A stretch of DNA of 64,000 bases from Kitasatospora sp. MAA19 (lineage in GTDB: Bacteria; Actinomycetota; Actinomycetes; Streptomycetales; Streptomycetaceae), in contig NZ_JARXYZ010000032.1 of the NCBI RefSeq assembly GCF_029894125.1, positions 1 through 64,000 of the forward strand, given 5' to 3'. Every line of letters starts with the position of its first letter. Positions within the stretch are counted from its first letter, which is position 1. The notes below the pieces were generated by a model. It was given only the letters and a program-made list of their open reading frames with translations. It was not told where the DNA came from and searched no databases. Of this stretch, positions 33,012-41,230 are shown one piece after another. Position numbers and translations under genes: made by a program.

Positions 33012-33502
33012 CCACCACCTTCGGCACCGGCACCGCGCCCGGCCTGACCACGCAGGAACCGATTCTCCCCGCGCCGCGCCCCGGCTTCTACCTGGCGCCC
33101 CGGCTCGGCGGGATCACCGCCCACCTGACGGCCGACCAGGACACCGTGCAGACCGTGCGCGCGCTGGCCCTCACCGTCCTGGTCGCCCACGGCGTCGACC
33201 TGGAGACCGCCGAGGCCGCACAGCTGGTCCTGTCCGAGCTGCTCGGCAACGCGATCCGGGCCTGCGGCCCCCACGTCCCGCTGGTCGTGGAGGTCCACCG
33301 CTCCCGGGGGACCGACGCGGTCGTCACCGTCCACGACCCGCTCGCCGACATCGCCCCGCGCCGCACCAACCTCGCCCCGGACGACGACGAGGCGGAGTCC
33401 GGCCGCGGCCTGCTCCTCCTCGACATCCTCGCCCCCGGCTGGACCGTCAAGCCCTCACCGATCGGCAAGGCGATCCGCTGCCGCATCCTCGCAGTCGGCT
33501 GA
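33008..33502 (+). CDS. HATPase-fold protein, anti-sigma-factor-like
   Basis: 164 residues. The N-box is AAQLVLSELLGNAIRACG, the G1 box is VVTVHDPLADIAP and the G2 box is ESGRGLLLLDILAPGW, as in RsbW/SpoIIAB-type serine kinases (HATPase_c_2) common in streptomycetes. These bind and inhibit sigma factors or act as partner-switch kinases. The two sigma-region-2-like proteins just upstream are possible partners. Translationally coupled to the micro-gene before it. Confidence 0.85.
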   Translation: MTTTFGTGTAPGLTTQEPILPAPRPGFYLAPRLGGITAHLTADQDTVQTVRALALTVLVAHGVDLETAEAAQLVLSELLGNAIRACGPHVPLVVEVHRSRGTDAVVTVHDPLADIAPRRTNLAPDDDEAESGRGLLLLDILAPGWTVKPSPIGKAIRCRILAVG

Positions 33503-33518
33503 CCCGACCCTCTCCCCC

Positions 33519-33562
33519 GCGCCCGCTGCGCCCTGGACCTCGGCCCGGGGCGCAGCGGGCGC
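33519..33562 (+). terminator. Perfect 15-bp hairpin after the HATPase gene
   Basis: GCGCCCGCTGCGCCC and GGGCGCAGCGGGCGC separated by 14 bases. Confidence 0.65.
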
Positions 33563-33588
33563 CCGCGCATCCCGGCTTGGAGGCCGTC

Positions 33589-34035
33589 ATGAAGCACCGC
33601 GCCCGCACCTCGTCCCCCGCCCGCCGCGCGTACTACGAGGCGGACAGCACCCGCCGCTGGATCGCCCGCGTGATCGGCCCGCGCCGCGTCGGCGGCATCT
33701 ACCGCTCCGCCTACTCCACCGACACCCCCTACGAGGTCCTGGCGATCGACCCGGGCCCGCGCGAGGGCTGGCCGACCTGGCAGATCACCGTGCGCACCGT
33801 CGGCGAGGACCGGATCCGCCGGCACTGCACTGCCTGGGACCACGAGCGTGACCAGGTCATTGCGCAGCCCGAGGACGAGAGCTTCGCCCGGGCCTGGGCG
33901 GCCTGGCAGCTGACCCACGACCCGGACCCGTGGGCGCGGCGCGAGGCCGCCAGCCCGGCCTGGCAGCACGTCCTGGACGAGATCGCCCACCCGGTGAGCA
34001 CCGCCGCGTTCCAGCAGCTCGCCCACACCGCCTGA
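33589..34035 (+). CDS. Hypothetical protein of the conjugation block
   Basis: 148 residues from ATG 33589 (GGAGG seven bases upstream). Basic N-terminus, then a compact domain: RRVGGIYRSAYSTDTPYEVL, WPTWQITVRTVGEDRIRRHC, FARAWAAWQLTHDPD. The beta-rich centre suggests a small barrel or Tudor-like fold, but no family is recognised. Confidence 0.65.
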   Translation: MKHRARTSSPARRAYYEADSTRRWIARVIGPRRVGGIYRSAYSTDTPYEVLAIDPGPREGWPTWQITVRTVGEDRIRRHCTAWDHERDQVIAQPEDESFARAWAAWQLTHDPDPWARREAASPAWQHVLDEIAHPVSTAAFQQLAHTA

Positions 34036-34152
34036 CCCCCGCAGCGGTTGCTGTCGTTCGCCCCCGCCCCAGACCGCTGGCTGCGGGGGTGTTCGACGGT
34101 GCCCGACGCACCGCCCGCCGGCACCGGCAAGGACCCGAGAGGAGAAGCCCCG

Positions 34153-34410
34153 ATGTTCGAGCGCCTGCACACCGCGATCACCGACACCGTCACCGAGTTC
34201 CAAAGCCACCGCGAGCTCACCCGCGCCATCAAGGCCCGGATCGCCAGCGGCGACCAGGAGGCCGTCGAAGCCTTCCGCACCGGCACCCTCGCCGCCGCCC
34301 TCACCTGGCGCGGCTGCTGCGCCCGTGGCGAGGAGGTCGCCCGCTACGTCCGGCTGGTCCTGGACGCCGACGGCACCGCCGACCGCCTCGCCTGGCTGCG
34401 CCGCCCCTGA
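34153..34410 (+). CDS. Small hypothetical protein
   Basis: 85 residues from ATG 34153 (GAGAGGAGAAG upstream). Helical: FERLHTAITDTVTEFQSHRE, LTRAIKARIASGDQEAVEAF and GEEVARYVRLVLDADGTADR. It ends 46 bp before the next gene. Confidence 0.65.
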   Translation: MFERLHTAITDTVTEFQSHRELTRAIKARIASGDQEAVEAFRTGTLAAALTWRGCCARGEEVARYVRLVLDADGTADRLAWLRRP

Positions 34411-34456
34411 TCCGACCGCGTTCCCCGCGCACCCCTATATAGAGGAGGAGCCCGCT

Positions 34457-36538
34457 GTGGCTGCCCGCACCCGCACTCCCGCCCGCCGCCCGGCGCCGAC
34501 CAAGCCCACCACTACCAAGCCGACCTCGACGGACACCGTCCCGGTCCCCCGCGAGCCGGTCGTCGACCAGGCCGCCGCCGACGCCCTGCTGGAGAGCGCC
34601 CGAACCGAGGCCGACCAGTTGCGCACCACCGCGCAGGACGACGCGGACCAGCTGCTCGCCGACGCCCGCCGGAAGCTGGCCGACGCCGAGGAGCACGCCG
34701 AGCAGGTCCGCACCGAGGCCGGCACCGTGCTGTCCCAGGCCGAGCAGCAGGCGAAGGCGACGGCCGCCGACCTCGACGGCCGGCTGACGGCCGCCCGCGA
34801 GGAGCTGGCCGAGGCGATCGGGCAGCGCACCGCGGCCGAGCAGCACGTCGCCCGGCTCCGGTCGCTGACCGAGCAGCAGATCGCGGCCGCCGAGGACACG
34901 GTCGCCCGGGCCCGCGCCATCGCCGACGGCGACCTTGCCGCGGCCGAGCAGACGGTGGCCCGCCGCCGCCAGGCCGCCGAGAAGCTCCAGGCGGAGGCGG
35001 AGGTCGAGGGCACGCGGATCGTCGACGCGGCCCGCGAGCGGGCGCGGCAGATCATCGCCGACGCCGAGCGGGTCACGGCGCAGGCGCGGGCGGAGGCCGA
35101 GCAGGTCGCCGAGCACGCCGAGCACCTGGTCGCCGAGGCCAAGCAGCGCGCGGCCGACCTGGTCGAGGCCGCCGAGCAGGACGCCGAGGCCCGTCGGGAG
35201 TCGGCGGCGAAGGCGCGCACCGAGGCGGAGACGGACGCGCAGCGGCTGCGCGGGCAGGCCCGGGCAGCGGTCGACGCGGCGGAGGAGGAGGCGGCGCAGA
35301 TGTTGGACCGCGCGCGGGAGGAGGCGGGCGAGCTGCTGGCCGGGGCCGAGGCGCAGGCCGAGGAGCGGGAGAAGGAGGCCGCCGAGGTGCTGGCCGCCGC
35401 GCAGGGCCAGGCCGAGGAGGCGGTCGCCGAGGTGAAGGCGCGGGCCGAGGCGACGGCGTCCGGGGTGATCCGCAAGGCCGAGACCGACGCGGACGAGCAC
35501 CTGGCCGGCGCCGAGGAGAAGGCCCGGAGGCTGGTCGGCGACGCGGAGGACCGGGTGCGCGAGGTGCTCGGCGCCGGGGCCCGCCAGCAGGCCGACGCGC
35601 AGGCCCGGCTGGAGGCGATCCGTCAGGAGGCCGAGCAGGCCGAGGCGTTGGTCGCCAAGACCCGGGTCCGCAAGAAGTTCGTCGACACCTGGGGACCGCG
35701 CGTCGCGCTGGCCGCGACGATCGTCCTCACCGCGTCCGGTGAGTTCGCGCTCGCCCGTATGTCAGGCTGGCCCTGGCAGGTCGCCTGGGCGCTGCCGCTG
35801 TCGATCGACGTGTACGTCGTGCAGGCCTTCCGCCGGCACAAGGACGTGCCCGGCGCGATCCTCCTGATGGTCGCCGCGAACGCCGTCTACCACCTGGCGG
35901 CCGCCGGCCTGGTCGGAGTGCACACCGACGGGCCGCACAAGGGCCAGCCGCTGTGGTGGCTGATTGTGACGGTGGCGGCCATCGCGCCGTGGGTGATGTG
36001 GCGCCTGCACCACATCACCGCCGAGGGTGAGAGCGACCACGCCCCGGTCGAGCCCGGCCCCGATGAGAGTGAGACCGCCGAGGACGACGGTGAGACCGGC
36101 GACGGCGTGTACGCCGATCTCAGCGACGACCTTGCCGCACTCTCACCCGAGGCGGGCACCGACCCGGACGGTCCGCGAGACCACCGTGAGATCGAGGCCG
36201 GGCCCGGTGAGACCGGCCCGCGTGAGACCGCCCGGCCGATGCGACTGGTTGAGACCGGCAGCGGCGAGCGTGAGACCGGCAGGTCAGAGCGTGAGACCGA
36301 CGGTGAGACCAAGCCCGGCGCGGCGCTCGCCAAGCGCGGCGGTGAGACCAAGCGCCGCTCCTCCTCCCAGGACGCCGAGATCGAGGGCGAGATCACCGCA
36401 CTGCTCAGTCTCATGCACCGCCGGGGCGGCGCGGGCCTGGTCTCACTGGACGACGCCGAGGAGGTCACCGGCAAGAGCCGGGCGACGGCCGCCCGTCGCC
36501 TTGAGACCGCGCGGGGCCGCTACCGCAAGACCGGCTGA
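34457..36538 (+). CDS. DUF2637/Spd-like membrane protein with long coiled coil
   Basis: 693 residues from GTG 34457 (GAGGAGGAG upstream). Residues about 40-400 are a continuous Ala/Glu-rich coiled coil (ARTEADQLRTTAQDDADQLL and on). About 410-540 hold four hydrophobic segments, including VALAATIVLTASGEFALARM, WALPLSIDVYVVQAF, ILLMVAANAVYHLAAAGLVG and WWLIVTVAAIAPWVMWRL, as in the DUF2637 and spread (Spd) proteins of streptomycete plasmids. The tail is repetitive in Glu-Thr and ends in a possible winged helix (SLDDAEEVTGKSRATAARRL). It probably works with TraB during intramycelial plasmid spread. The tail DNA carries the TGAGACC array. Confidence 0.75.
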   Translation: MAARTRTPARRPAPTKPTTTKPTSTDTVPVPREPVVDQAAADALLESARTEADQLRTTAQDDADQLLADARRKLADAEEHAEQVRTEAGTVLSQAEQQAKATAADLDGRLTAAREELAEAIGQRTAAEQHVARLRSLTEQQIAAAEDTVARARAIADGDLAAAEQTVARRRQAAEKLQAEAEVEGTRIVDAARERARQIIADAERVTAQARAEAEQVAEHAEHLVAEAKQRAADLVEAAEQDAEARRESAAKARTEAETDAQRLRGQARAAVDAAEEEAAQMLDRAREEAGELLAGAEAQAEEREKEAAEVLAAAQGQAEEAVAEVKARAEATASGVIRKAETDADEHLAGAEEKARRLVGDAEDRVREVLGAGARQQADAQARLEAIRQEAEQAEALVAKTRVRKKFVDTWGPRVALAATIVLTASGEFALARMSGWPWQVAWALPLSIDVYVVQAFRRHKDVPGAILLMVAANAVYHLAAAGLVGVHTDGPHKGQPLWWLIVTVAAIAPWVMWRLHHITAEGESDHAPVEPGPDESETAEDDGETGDGVYADLSDDLAALSPEAGTDPDGPRDHREIEAGPGETGPRETARPMRLVETGSGERETGRSERETDGETKPGAALAKRGGETKRRSSSQDAEIEGEITALLSLMHRRGGAGLVSLDDAEEVTGKSRATAARRLETARGRYRKTG

Positions 36539-36543
36539 GACCG
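36070..36543 (+). repeat. Array of 11 direct (plus 1 inverted) TGAGACC motifs
   Basis: Exact TGAGACC starts at 36070, 36091, 36208, 36223, 36250, 36271, 36292, 36304, 36343, 36502 and 36537; the inverted copy GGTCTCA is at 36439. Eight of them read GTGAGACC. Near matches TGAGA occur at 36028, 36064 and 36187, and TCTCA at 36118, 36141 and 36409. Inside the gene every direct copy is read as x-GAG-ACC (Glu-Thr), and the preceding codon always ends in T (GGT, CGT, AGT, GTT, CTT), although T-ending codons are rare here. Confidence 0.85.
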
Positions 36544-36759
36544 GCCCGCCCGCCGACGCCCCGACAGGTCGCACGGTGGCGGCTCGTCCCGTCGATCCGT
36601 CACAGAGAGCAAGCAACCACAGTCGGTCTCTCCGGTGGCCACCAGGGCGAGGAAAGCGCCCTGGTGACCGCCGAAGGTGCCGATGGCACCGAGCGCCACG
36701 ATACGACCCGTGCATCCGGCCGGAGCCCGGGTCGACCAACCTTCCCCTGGAGGAGCCGC

Positions 36760-37275
36760 ATGTCCCAGAACACCAAGATCCCGTGGACGTCGGAGCACCT
36801 GCTCAAGCCGCAGGGCACCAACCTGTACGCCGCCCAGCAGCGTGAGCGGCTGCGGCAGATGGCCAACGAGGTCCAGGCGCTGCTGCACGAGTACCGCGCG
36901 GCCCTGGAGAACATCCGAATCGACGGCGACAAGCCGCTGGAGCCGAAGGTCCGCGCATTCCGTGCGACCCGGCCGATGGCCGCCCTCGAAAAGCACCTGC
37001 GCGACGCGGTGAACGCGGCCGGAAAGATCGACGCCTCCTACAACCGCTTCTACGTGGAACTCCCGCAGAAGCGCGAGGCCCGCGCGAACGCCAAGGCGCT
37101 CCAGAAGGCCAACAAGGCCGGAATCAAGAACGGCCAGGGAATGCAGGCGGTGAACACGGCGGCGAGCCTGCACGGAATCGCCGCAGGATTCACCGAGGGT
37201 CAGGACGGAAACGGCGACGGAAACGCCCAGGAAAAGCCCGCCCCGACGTTCCTTGATTTCCTGAAGGAGGCGTGA
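36760..37275 (+). CDS. Conjugation-block protein, helical
   Basis: 171 residues from ATG 36760 with GGAGGAGCCGC upstream. It is predicted to be mostly helical (RERLRQMANEVQALLHEYRA, MAALEKHLRDAVNAAGKIDA, REARANAKALQKANKAGIKN). No membrane segment or signal. Its 3' end GAAGGAGGCGTGAATCC serves as the ribosome site of the next gene, so the two are coupled. Confidence 0.7.
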   Translation: MSQNTKIPWTSEHLLKPQGTNLYAAQQRERLRQMANEVQALLHEYRAALENIRIDGDKPLEPKVRAFRATRPMAALEKHLRDAVNAAGKIDASYNRFYVELPQKREARANAKALQKANKAGIKNGQGMQAVNTAASLHGIAAGFTEGQDGNGDGNAQEKPAPTFLDFLKEA

Positions 37276-37279
37276 ATCC

Positions 37280-37462
37280 GTGCCGCTCACACCGGGACAG
37301 GCTGCCCACTGGAATCAGCGCATCGCAGCGACCGCGACGAATTCCGACCGCGCGCAGGCGCTGTGGGACCTGGCCCGCACGCTCGCCGGCAAGGACGAGA
37401 CCGCGTGGGCGGACCTGGTGCGGATGCTCACGAAGTGGACGCAGGCCCACGCCGGCTCCTGA
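37280..37462 (+). CDS. Small helical protein
   Basis: 60 residues from GTG 37280, 4 bp after the preceding stop with GGAGG inside the preceding gene. It reads GQAAHWNQRIAATATNSDRA and LWDLARTLAGKDETAWADLV. Good codon use and coupling support it. Function unknown. Confidence 0.65.
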   Translation: MPLTPGQAAHWNQRIAATATNSDRAQALWDLARTLAGKDETAWADLVRMLTKWTQAHAGS

Positions 37463-37516
37463 CGGGCCGGACGGCGGGGTGACTCTTCGCGCTCACCGAA
37501 TCCACCGCGATGCCGC

Positions 37517-37570
37517 GATCCGGGGTCCTCACGTGCGCGCACTGTGCGCGCACGCGAGGGACCCCGGATC
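37517..37570. terminator. Very long inverted repeat between transfer genes
   Basis: Outer arms GATCCGGGGTCC/GGACCCCGGATC are perfect; inner arms TGCGCGCAC/GTGCGCGCA sit around a single T, with short mispaired stretches between. Total span 54 bp. It could be a terminator, but its size and position 37 bp before a transfer gene also allow an origin or protein-binding role. Confidence 0.6.
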
Positions 37571-37606
37571 GGTGACGGACAGTGACGAACGATTGGAGAC
37601 GGCCGG

Positions 37607-39748
37607 ATGGCCGACGACACCACGGGGACCGTGCTCGGCTTCCCCGGCCTGACCCTGCCGGGGGTGGTGGGCGAGGACGGCCTCGGCGACGGGCTGCCGA
37701 CCCTGGCCCCGCTGACCACCGAATTCGCCCCGCCCGCGTCCCTGTCCGTTCCCGAGGGGCCCGCGCTCGGCGGTAATGCGGAAACCGCCGCTCACGGAAT
37801 GGAGGCCGCCCCGGCCGCCGGGTCCGGCTCCTTGGCTGGGGTCGCCTCGATGTCCACCGTGATGATGGCGGGAATCACGGTCGCCGCCCTGCGCGGCGCC
37901 TATCACGCGGTCGGCTATCTGAAGGCCCGAGCGGAGCACTTCAAGGCCGTCCGGGACCAGCAGAGCGCGGCCACAGGAAAGGCCAATACCGAACTGGAAA
38001 GGGCCCGCGCGGCCGCCCTGGCGGCGCAGCAGCGGGGCCGCATGCAGTCCGGTCCGGAATTCGGCCGGAACTCCCGGAATTCAGGTCCGAATTACTCCCA
38101 GAATTCGGGTCGACCGAATAGCCAGGTGCCCTCGACGTTCCGCTCCACCGGGCATACGGGGCCTGGCGGCCCGCAGCCGAAGAAGCCCGACACGGGCCGT
38201 GGAGGTAGGCAGGACGGACGTACTGGCCCGGCGGGCAGCACCGGGCCCGGGCGGGTCCAGGAGGCCCGCAGGAAGGCCCTGGAGGACTCCGGCCGCAAGG
38301 GCCGCCAAGAAGGGAATTCCGGAACCCAAAACGGCTCCCGGAACGGTCCCCTGAACGGCGGTCAGCAACGCCCGGGGCGGCAGCCGGCCGGGCCGGACAC
38401 GATCCGCGGAGCGGCCCGCCAGCGGGCCGCCGACCGGGTCCTGAACGGCCCGAAGGACAAGCAGCCGGGCCCCGACCGAAAGGGGCCGGGCGACCGGCCG
38501 GGCAAGCCCGAGCGGCAGCCGGCCGGGCCGGACACCGTGCGCGGTGCGGCACGGCGCCGGGCCGCCGACCGGATCACCACCGGCACCTGGAAGCCGACCG
38601 GCGCCCACGGCGGAGGCGGGGCCACCCCGACCACCATCCGCGGCGCGGTCCGCAAGCGCGCGGTGGACCGGATCCTGAACGGCAAGAAGCCCAAGGACAC
38701 GGCGAAGGACGGCACGACGGACCTGTCGAAGCCGACGACGCCGAGCACCGAACTCGCCGTGCGGCCCGGGACGACGGGCGCCGGGAGCGGGACGGGCACG
38801 GCGGACACCGCCTCGGCGGCGGCCAGGACCCGGTCCGGTCGCCGGTTCCGGCGGGTGTTCACCCCGGGCGGGGAGAGCGGCTCGCGGCCCTGGCGGCTGC
38901 GCAGGCCCGGCACCACCGCGCCCGGCAGCCCGGACGACCTCCGGGCACGAAAGCGCCGGGAGCAGCAGGAGCGCAAGGCCCGAAAGCGCTGGGAGCAGCA
39001 GGAACGGAAGGCGCGACAGGCCCGTGAGCGGGCGGAACGCGCGAACGCCCGCCGCTCGCAGCGGGCCGACCGCACCGGCGGCCGCGGCACCGGGCCCACG
39101 GGCCAGGCCGCCGGGGCGGGCACGGACGGCTTCGGCCCGCCGCCCGGCTGGGTCCACAGCCCGGACATCAAGGTGCGCCGCTACGACCGGCCCGACCCCG
39201 ACGTGGCCGCCCCGGCCATCGGCCGGGGCCAGGCCGCGCTTCCGCGCGCCCCGTACAGCGGCCCGCACACGCGGCCCGGAACCACCCGCCCGATCCCGAT
39301 GCCTCCGGCATCACCCGCTGGAGGACGACCCGTGACCATCCCCGTGCCCAGAGCGGCACACGGAACCCAGTACGCCGACGCGGACCTGACGATCTACGAC
39401 GTCATCGACGCCGACGCCGACATGGCCGAGGAGATCCTGGCCGGCGCCGACGAGGCCCGGCTGGCGGCCGAGGGCTGCGAGCGGCTCCTCGGGCGCCTGG
39501 AGGCCCTGCACACCAAGGTCATCGACCTCAAGGTCCCCGGCGTCCTGGAGGGCATGGTCGCCTCCCTGATCGAGAAGACCGAGCACGTCAAGGCGAAGGC
39601 GGACGCCGTCGCCGAGACCATCCCGGCCGCCTCCGAGGCCATCGCCCAGGCCGGCCAGAACGCGGCCCGCCGCGACCAGCCGTTCGCCGACACCGTGCGC
39701 GACATGGGCCACACCGCCCCCGCCGAGCGCGAGTACCACGGAAAGTAG
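37607..39748 (+). CDS. Large Gly/Pro/Arg-rich transfer-block protein
   Basis: 713 residues. The N-terminal 90 residues end in a hydrophobic segment (ASMSTVMMAGITVAALRGAY). The centre (about 150-560) is low-complexity and basic, with three copies of a motif of about 20 residues (TIRGAARQRAADRVLNG, TVRGAARRRAADRITTG, TIRGAVRKRAVDRILNG) and an Arg/Gln/Glu-rich helix (RKRREQQERKARKRWEQQER). The C-terminal 130 residues are folded and helical (YDVIDADADMAEEILAGADE, EGMVASLIEKTEHVKAKADA). Likely a membrane- and DNA-associated partner of the TraB machinery; no family is certain. Confidence 0.65.
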   Translation: MADDTTGTVLGFPGLTLPGVVGEDGLGDGLPTLAPLTTEFAPPASLSVPEGPALGGNAETAAHGMEAAPAAGSGSLAGVASMSTVMMAGITVAALRGAYHAVGYLKARAEHFKAVRDQQSAATGKANTELERARAAALAAQQRGRMQSGPEFGRNSRNSGPNYSQNSGRPNSQVPSTFRSTGHTGPGGPQPKKPDTGRGGRQDGRTGPAGSTGPGRVQEARRKALEDSGRKGRQEGNSGTQNGSRNGPLNGGQQRPGRQPAGPDTIRGAARQRAADRVLNGPKDKQPGPDRKGPGDRPGKPERQPAGPDTVRGAARRRAADRITTGTWKPTGAHGGGGATPTTIRGAVRKRAVDRILNGKKPKDTAKDGTTDLSKPTTPSTELAVRPGTTGAGSGTGTADTASAAARTRSGRRFRRVFTPGGESGSRPWRLRRPGTTAPGSPDDLRARKRREQQERKARKRWEQQERKARQARERAERANARRSQRADRTGGRGTGPTGQAAGAGTDGFGPPPGWVHSPDIKVRRYDRPDPDVAAPAIGRGQAALPRAPYSGPHTRPGTTRPIPMPPASPAGGRPVTIPVPRAAHGTQYADADLTIYDVIDADADMAEEILAGADEARLAAEGCERLLGRLEALHTKVIDLKVPGVLEGMVASLIEKTEHVKAKADAVAETIPAASEAIAQAGQNAARRDQPFADTVRDMGHTAPAEREYHGK

Positions 39749-39759
39749 GAAGGAGACCG

Positions 39760-40287
39760 ATGTCCGACACCGACCTCGCGCCGGTCACCAGCAGCACGCC
39801 GGCCACCGTCCACGACGCCCCCGCCGACCGGCCCGGCGGCTCCCAGACCCCGGCCCGCGGCAGCGGCCTGGCGGCCTCCACCGGCCGGGCCCTGGCCGCC
39901 GCCGGCGAGATGATCCACGACGCCGTCCAGTACACCGTGGTCGTCGGCCAGCTCGCCATCGCGGCGGTGCGCCTGGCCCGCCTGTCCGACCAGGTCACCG
40001 GCACCTACAAGTACGTCGAGGGCTGCGCCAAGTCGGTGCAGCGCCTGGCCGACCAGGCCGCAGGGATGGACGTCGACCGCGACACCATCGCCGAGCACCG
40101 CGACGCCGCCATGGTCATGCTCTCCGTCCTCGCCGAGGCCGAGGCCATGGCCGCCGCCACCGCCGACCTGTCCACCGCGTTCCAGGCCACCGCCGACGCG
40201 CACGAGGCTGACTACGGCCCGGTCGACGAGGCGGCCGCCAACAAGGAGGGCCAGATGGCCGTCCGCGAGTTCTACAGCAACCGCTGA
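39760..40287 (+). CDS. Helical transfer-block protein
   Basis: 175 residues, starting 11 bp after the preceding stop (GGAAGGAGACCG). Its C-terminal 130 residues are helical: STGRALAAAGEMIHDAVQYT, YVEGCAKSVQRLADQAAGMD, MVMLSVLAEAEAMAAATADL. It resembles the C-terminal domain of the preceding protein in composition and may form a complex with it. Followed by a strong terminator. Confidence 0.65.
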   Translation: MSDTDLAPVTSSTPATVHDAPADRPGGSQTPARGSGLAASTGRALAAAGEMIHDAVQYTVVVGQLAIAAVRLARLSDQVTGTYKYVEGCAKSVQRLADQAAGMDVDRDTIAEHRDAAMVMLSVLAEAEAMAAATADLSTAFQATADAHEADYGPVDEAAANKEGQMAVREFYSNR

Positions 40288-40289
40288 CC

Positions 40290-40323
40290 CCGCGTCGGGG
40301 CGGCCGGTGCCGCCCCGACGCGG
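40290..40323 (+). terminator. Perfect 15-bp hairpin
   Basis: CCGCGTCGGGGCGGC-CGGT-GCCGCCCCGACGCGG, two bases after the stop codon of 39760-40287. Confidence 0.7.
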
Positions 40324-40398
40324 TACCGGCCGCCCCTTCGCAACCCCTTGAACCCCCGCCGCTTCCCCGGCGGCACCCGCGAAGGAGCACCTCCTCCG

Positions 40399-41229
40399 AT
40401 GATGTCCCTCGGCCCGCTGCGCGGGCGCATCGCCGTCGCCCGCGGCTACGTCGGCCGCACCGCAACCCTCGCCGGCACGGCGGGACTGACGGCCGGCGCG
40501 CTCACCGCCGACACCTTCCCCTTCGTCGTCACGATCACCGGCGCGGGCACCGCCACCGTGTGGGGCCTGATCTGGTCGGCCACCCTGCCCAAGGGCCGCA
40601 TCCGCGACGCCGCCACCGCCCTCTACCTCGTGGCCCCCGTGAGCGCGGCCGCACTGCTCGTCACCGAGCGCCTGGTCCACGGACTGCACTGGTGGGAACT
40701 CGCGCTGGACGCCGCGTGGGCGGTGGCCGTCTGGAAGGTCCGCCCGGCCCGCATGGCCCGCGTCCTGGCCGGCCGCGAGCGCTCCCTCACCCCCGAGGCC
40801 GTCCAGCAGGTCCAGGAGCAGCAGGCCGCCGCCCTCGTCCCGGCCGGCTCGACCCACCCGATGTCGATCTGGTGGGCGCAGCGGGTCGCCGTCGAGGGCG
40901 GTGTCGCCCCCGGCACCGTGCTGACCGACGTCGAGCGCACCGGCGAGAAGGGGATGTCCGGGCTGATCCGCGCCGCCGTCCCGGGCGCGCCGGTGCCCAC
41001 GATCTCCATCACCGCCCTCTCGGCGCTCCGGGACTGGGACGAGGAGGAAATCCGCGTCGAGAAGGTGGCCGGTCGCGGCGCCGGGGTGCGGCGCCTGACG
41101 GTGGGCACCGCCGACCAGGCCGTGGACCCCTACACGCACTGGATCAAGAACATCGCCCCGAAGGGCATGCCCGGCACGGTCATCACCGGCGTTCGCATCA
41201 TCGACACCGACACGAAGGAACTGCACTGA
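40399..41229 (+). CDS. Membrane protein upstream of TraB-type translocase
   Basis: 276 residues from ATG 40399 (GAAGGAGCACC upstream). Hydrophobic segments lie at about 20-110 (TLAGTAGLTAGALTADTFPF, VVTITGAGTATVWGLIWSA, ALYLVAPVSAAALLVTERLV, WWELALDAAWAVAVW). The remaining 165 residues are cytoplasmic (MSIWWAQRVAVEGGVAPGTV, ISITALSALRDWDEEEIRVE). It ends one base before the translocase gene starts, so it is probably its membrane anchor or assembly partner. Confidence 0.75.
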   Translation: MMSLGPLRGRIAVARGYVGRTATLAGTAGLTAGALTADTFPFVVTITGAGTATVWGLIWSATLPKGRIRDAATALYLVAPVSAAALLVTERLVHGLHWWELALDAAWAVAVWKVRPARMARVLAGRERSLTPEAVQQVQEQQAAALVPAGSTHPMSIWWAQRVAVEGGVAPGTVLTDVERTGEKGMSGLIRAAVPGAPVPTISITALSALRDWDEEEIRVEKVAGRGAGVRRLTVGTADQAVDPYTHWIKNIAPKGMPGTVITGVRIIDTDTKELH

Positions 41230-41230
41230 C

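Noticed and set aside
32140..36175. GACCCGGA, the 8-bp TRS of another streptomycete plasmid (pSVH1), occurring several times
   Set aside because: The copies are scattered and mostly encode Asp-Pro-Asp in GC-rich coding DNA; no cluster forms, unlike TGAGACC.
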